Source: Linanthus parryae
Taxonomy: Eukaryota > Streptophyta > Magnoliopsida > Ericales > Polemoniaceae
Assembly: GCA_023055425.1 (NCBI GenBank)
Contig: JALGPY010000001.1
Coordinates: 114,247,057 to 114,311,056, forward strand
DNA: 64,000 nt
Reading direction: 5' to 3'
Under the pieces are notes generated by a model. That model made no database searches, was not told the origin of the DNA, and worked only from the letters and a program-made list of their open reading frames with translations. The translations under genes and the position numbers were made by a program. Below, piece after piece: positions 60,009 through 64,000 of the stretch (its first letter is position 1; each line of letters starts with the position of its first letter).

Positions 60009-60667
60009 AACTCATTTGCCCTTACTCTTATGCACCATCATTATGGCCTTGTCTTTTCCTTTGTTGACGCTCTGTTCAGCTGTCTTTAGCATGTTCAAAA
60101 AGTCTGGTAGAGTCTTACTGATCTCGTTCATATTATAGTTCATGATGAACTTATTATAACTGTTTGGAAACGATTGCAAGACAAGATCAATTGCCAAATC
60201 TTGGACGAGCGGGAATCCCAGTCTCTCAAGTATCTCATTGTACCCGATCATTCGGAGTACATGAGGCCCTACTAGATTCCCTTCTGCATGACTACTGCTG
60301 AACAATGCTTTGGACACCTCATAGAGTTCATGCCTTGCATGTTCTTGAAACAATTGTTTCAATTGTATGATCATATCATAGGCTTCCATGTTCTCATGCT
60401 GCTTTTGAAGCTCAGCAGTCATGGTGAAAAGCATGAGGCAAGTCACATCATTTGAATCATCACTATATTTCTGACGTTCCCTTACTTCCACTAGAACAGA
60501 CTCATCCAGTAGTGGTTCTGGAATCGGAGTGTCCAAGACGTAGAACTTCTTTTCTTGCTTAAGGACAATCCTTAATTTTCTGTACCAGTCAAGGAATTTC
60601 TTCAAGACAGTTTATCCTTCTCAAGGACAGATCGTAGGGATGAAGTCGATGCGTTCTTGTTTGCCAT
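60009..60667 (-). pseudogene. Copia copy 2 gag
   Basis: An ATG at 60,665-60,667 starts MANKNASTSSLRSVLEKDKL, then a stop/frameshift near 60,608-60,612 breaks it. The open part resumes FLDWYRKLRIVLKQEKKFYV and runs through EHARHELYEVSKALFSS, GPHVLRMIGYNEILERLGFP and PNSYNKFIMNYNMNEISKTL to a basic KGKDKAIMMVHKSKGK. This is the plant copia gag of the UBN2/Retrotran_gag type. The zinc knuckle is downstream at ~59,900. Confidence 0.85.
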
Positions 60668-62304
60668 TTGGAATTCTACAAAATGAGAAATTTGCAATTT
60701 TAGTATTTTGAACAATTTAACTATATTCAACAATGGCTAGATCATCAAATATAGCTCCCACTATTTTTCTCGGTTTAATAGCCCTCACCATTAATGCCGA
60801 AAATATCATTATATTTTCTAGTAGGTCCAACATCCCTTTTTCACTTCTTATTGAGCTTGATTTGGCAAGTCACCAAAGAATAGATTATTTAGGTAGGAAC
60901 CATTCCAATTGCATCTCATGCAACTCTTGGTCCAATTAGGTGAATAACTCTTTATTCTTTATCCTTTGGATAACGCCTAATTGTCATGCCTCTAGGCTCA
61001 TCAATCCAATTGAGTCTTACCTAGTTGCGTCCAACCTCTTGGTTCAACATACACACATTACTAGCTTGTGTCATCCGCAACACACCATGGTAAATTAAAA
61101 TCGCCTTGCTTTGGCAAGCCCGAATTTTAATAAATCCTGATCATGAAGGGTGTTTTGGCAAGAGAAGGCAAAACACAATATTTTATTTGAGGGATTTAAT
61201 CAATCTTAGTTTGTTTGGTTGAACCAATCAACATTATCTACTTATTTGAATTGGGCAATCCACAATAAAAGATCACCTATCTTTATTATTATCTTGTTAA
61301 CGTTTTGCTAGTATCGTCATACACACAAAAATAAATAACATCACATAAATAATAAACATCCACAAAATAAAATAAAAAAATGTGCATGGATATGGCCTTT
61401 AGACTAATATATTATCAAGCCAATGATAATATCTTTTTGCCCTAAAGTGACAAACTCATCTCCATGCGCTCCACCATAGCTGCACGCCTAGGGTAGGGTG
61501 TCTTCTTCGTCTTTTAGCTTCTTTGGTTCTCCTGTCTTCTTCTCCATGCTCTTGGCTATCATCTAAATATTTCTAATTCTTTCCTAACATATAGAATAAA
61601 TAAATAATAAAAGCCTCGCGTGTCGAGGAGAAAAGTAGACTCGCAGGTCGTAAAACCTAATTAATTATTACATTAATTTGATGAGCTTGCAGGCCGTAAA
61701 CCAAACCACAAAGCAATAAACATCCACAACCTAGGCCGTATCCATCCACCATGCAACAAAGCACATAATACATTTAAAACCATTTTTTAACGCGCTTGTT
61801 CAATTTTAATTGAATTGGGTAATTAGGGTTACAACTGTCCAAGGGGTCCAACCCATACATGGACCGAACCCCAAGAGGACCGCCGCCCGTCACGTGGCCC
61901 GACCCAAGGCCGCCCGCCCTAGTGACCCGCGTCCTTGCTTGGCGCGCAAGGAGGAGGGGCGGACGGCCAGGGTTTCGACCCTAGTCACCTTCCCTTCCTT
62001 GCTTGTTTCCCAAGCTTGGTTGTTTCCTTATGAATGTTTCCATAAAACTGTTTCCATAATTGAAAAACTCTTTTTTCCAACTATGTCCCCATGAACCCTA
62101 ATTTTCAAGAACCCAATAATTCACATCCTATGTGATTAAACTCACTAATTCAAACATCCAATGTTTAGATTAGATCTTGTTTATATTGAATCAAATTAAA
62201 TTTTGCATCTACTTTGCCAATTAATATCGATTTCGCGTAAAATTAACAATAAGGCGTATAAACTGAAATCGTAACACATAAAATCTTGTTATGCACTACG
62301 ACCT
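60668..62304 (-). other. 5' leader of copia copy 2
   Basis: About 1.6 kb lie between the primer-binding site and gag, longer than in many compact copia elements. No coding frame is credible. A GC-rich segment (61,855-61,990, with GGCCGCCCGCCC) resembles the GC-rich sequence near the right end of the window (63,840-63,950). A frame of 94 codons across this region on the plus strand is a composition artefact. Confidence 0.6.
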
Positions 62305-62320
62305 GTGGCTCTGATGCCAC
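62305..62320 (-). promoter_or_regulatory. Primer-binding site, initiator tRNA-Met type
   Basis: On the minus strand the LTR end is followed by GTGGCATCAGAGCCACAG. The usual plant copia site is TGGTATCAGAGCC, complementary to the 3' end of initiator tRNA-Met; here one base differs (GCATCAG for GTATCAG). Confidence 0.8.
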
Positions 62321-63747
62321 TGTTCGGTTTTGATGTAGGTAACGCATCGGAATAACAAAAGTTTAATTCCTACTCAAAGCCCACTAATGATCACAAAAAG
62401 AGACATCATAACATGATAAGTGACATAGAAGATGTGTACCTTTTGGTTTGGGAGATCACACAAATAATATTGTCCTCGTCTCTATGGTTGATCCACGCCT
62501 AAAGGTGAGATATAGATTCTTCCTTCTCAAGTGCTAGCTTGGACCGGAGGATGAGGGAAGAATCAATCAAGCAACTAGGGAAGGAGAGAGGGGTTTCGGC
62601 CCTCTCTTTGAGTCGACGGGAAGGGGGCGGATGCAAGGGGGTTCGGCTTCTTTGTGTTCTAGCTCTCTCTCTTGCTTTCTCTCCCCCTCACTTATGTTAT
62701 GTCTATTAACATTAGTGGGAAGGAAGCTAGAGCCTCCTTTATATAGTCCAACAACTCATTGTTACTACATAAATGTCCTTCCTATTTCTACATGAACTTG
62801 GATTAGTCCCTTCCTTGCAAATTAGTCCTACTAAGTTTGCAAGGTGTTGAAAAGTGATCCTCTCATTAATTAATCATATTAATTAATCCCAAATCTAGTT
62901 CTACTCTATTTGACGTGTGACCCCATAGGTTTCTACCTAGTTGGTAGTAACTTATTACTTACATGGAGCGTTGTCTAGCAACACATCCATGCCACCCAAC
63001 TAATAGAAATAAGTCAGTGATCCCGACAAACCTTTGTGCCCAATATCACATATTGCACTATCCCTTTGTCTCCATATTCGGATTGGACACGAGACATAAA
63101 TAGTCACACTCGTATATCCAATCCATAGTTCCTCGATCCTGGGAATATGCTTATGCATACAAATAACATCAATATCTCCATATTGGTTTATCTGAGTCTG
63201 GCCAGACATTCAATAAGTCTCATCCCTCGAGCGGCCGTGGATATTTGCTCCCATTATGTGGGAGGGACAAATCCTCTCTACATCACTACGATCTCTAAGC
63301 TTGCTTACTATCATGCCCGATATCTATCTTTATGATTATCCAGTTACGGTGTAACGTTTGATAACAACAAAGCACGATATTTCACAACTAGAGTATCTAG
63401 TGACTTCAAGTCTAAGGATTGCAATTATATTAGCACTACGAGAAGCGATTGTGACTTTATCATAATCTAATGTATCCTTCTCGTTGTGGGTCAATCCAGT
63501 ATGCCATTACTCCTAATGCATACCCATGTGTTAGACTTGATATCTCAATACCAATCTACAAACATACTAGTCGATATTTGATCGTCCTATTAATCAATAT
63601 AATGGACTAGGGATATTTAAGATAAACAACCATTTTATCTAAGGACTTTATTATTTTAAATATCACAATATATAATAAATGAATTTTCTAGCAAATAACA
63701 TTGTTCATACTAAATATTAGATTGCCTCTCGAGCACCTATTCCAACA
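62321..63747 (-). repeat. 5' LTR of copia copy 2 (1,427 bp)
   Basis: On the minus strand it begins TGTTGGAATAGGTGCTCGAG at 63,747 and ends CATCAAAACCGAACA at 62,321, immediately before the primer-binding site. It aligns over its length with the 3' LTR of copy 1 but with many differences, so the two elements are separate insertions rather than the two ends of one. Confidence 0.9.
62738..62745 (-). promoter_or_regulatory. TATA box in copia LTR (copy 2)
   Basis: TATATAAA on the minus strand within GGACTATATAAAGGAGGC, in the same position and context as the box in copy 1. Confidence 0.65.
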
Positions 63748-64000
63748 CAATTTTAGTTTATTGGATGAACTAGGGTCAAAACGGTCCAAGAGGGCCCACA
63801 ATGACTATGTCCAGAACCCTAAAGGACAACCACAAGTCCTTGAGGCCGGCCGGCCCCTAGCCCACACTGCTAGGCCGTGCGCTAGGGAGGCCCGACCGCC
63901 TTGTCCGTTGTTTTCTTTGGCGCAAGGAGGAGAGGGGCGGTCCCCTAGGGAGGGATGAACCTCTTATGGGAGTTGTTTTCATAAACAACTTCCTCCTTGG
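63748..64000. repeat. Sequence resembling the copia leader, flanking the 5' LTR of copy 2
   Basis: CAATTTTAGTTTATTGGATG, ACTAGGGTCAAAACGGTCCA and the GC-rich GGCCGGCCGGCCCC stretch parallel CAATTTTAATTGAATTGGGT, ATTAGGGTTACAACTGTCCA and the GC-rich stretch at 61,804-61,990, in the same order. This suggests that copy 2 landed in the leader of another, related element that continues beyond the window. Confidence 0.55.

Larger units (their letters stand above)
57612..63747 (-). mobile_element. Ty1/copia retrotransposon copy 2, 3'-truncated, with intact 5' LTR
   Basis: Read on the minus strand: 5' LTR (63,747 to 62,321), primer-binding site, ~1.65-kb leader, gag, protease, GAG-pre-integrase, integrase and the first two thirds of the reverse transcriptase. 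It stops at the base where copy 1's 3' LTR ends; RNase H and 3' LTR are absent. Many stops and frameshifts interrupt the coding region. It belongs to the same family as copy 1. Confidence 0.9.

Noticed and set aside
61810..62094. 94-codon plus-strand frame with basic, Arg/Pro-rich composition
   Set aside because: It lies antisense in the copia leader in a GC-rich patch that is also repeated at 63.8 kb. Composition alone explains the open frame.

Overview
The window is nuclear DNA of a flowering plant, probably a eudicot. The evidence is plant-type GT-AG introns, FAR1-type Mutator transposase, plant ULP1-like MULE genes, Ty1/copia elements with an initiator-tRNA-Met-type primer site, and CACTA and LINE remnants. 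Species cannot be read from the sequence. No single-copy housekeeping gene is visible; the window is repeat-derived throughout and resembles heterochromatin.

1-37,607: an uninterrupted head-to-tail satellite of about 717 bp per unit (52 near-full units plus one internally deleted terminal unit). Shared diagnostic variants reveal higher-order structure, with blocks of 5, 6 and 14 units copied as segments. Short ORFs of about 65 codons recur in every unit only because the unit recurs; they need a GTG start and are not treated as genes. Two patches (about 5.8-8.3 kb and 10.2-11.3 kb) carry unusually many 1-base indels.

37.6-47.1 kb: two adjacent genes on the + strand that together look like a Mutator-like (MULE) locus. 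The first (38,180-42,767, 10 exons by my model, about 1,169 aa) encodes two HMG-box-like segments, a plant mobile-type (DUF1985/PMD-like) domain, a charged coiled-coil and a C-terminal ULP1/SENP-type cysteine protease with the His-Asp-Gln-Cys set intact, but with an apparent 1-base frameshift in exon 3. The second (43,846-46,446, 4 exons, 699 aa) is a FAR1-type MULE transposase with DDE residues and SWIM finger; its CCHC zinc knuckle lies beyond a stop codon and a frameshift. A motif near TTAAYDATGCTATCTTAAAT recurs about 11 times, only in the introns and flanks of these two genes, and a roughly 450-bp direct duplication separates them. This is the most interesting part of the window.

47.1-53.1 kb: AT-rich non-coding DNA with a Helitron-like 3' end near 48.9 kb, and a decayed LINE (zf-RVT and RNase H-like region) split by a 1,204-bp non-autonomous CACTA element. 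That element has a TGG target duplication and itself holds a 365-bp inverted-repeat element.

53.1-64.0 kb: two related Ty1/copia elements placed tail to tail. Copy 1 (+ strand) has lost its 5' end and is broken by frameshifts, a stop and a 71-bp tandem duplication, but keeps a 1,423-bp 3' LTR. Copy 2 (- strand) keeps its 1,427-bp 5' LTR, primer-binding site, leader, gag, protease, integrase and part of the RT, and stops abruptly where copy 1's LTR ends. The last 250 bp resemble copy 2's own leader, suggesting insertion into a related copy.
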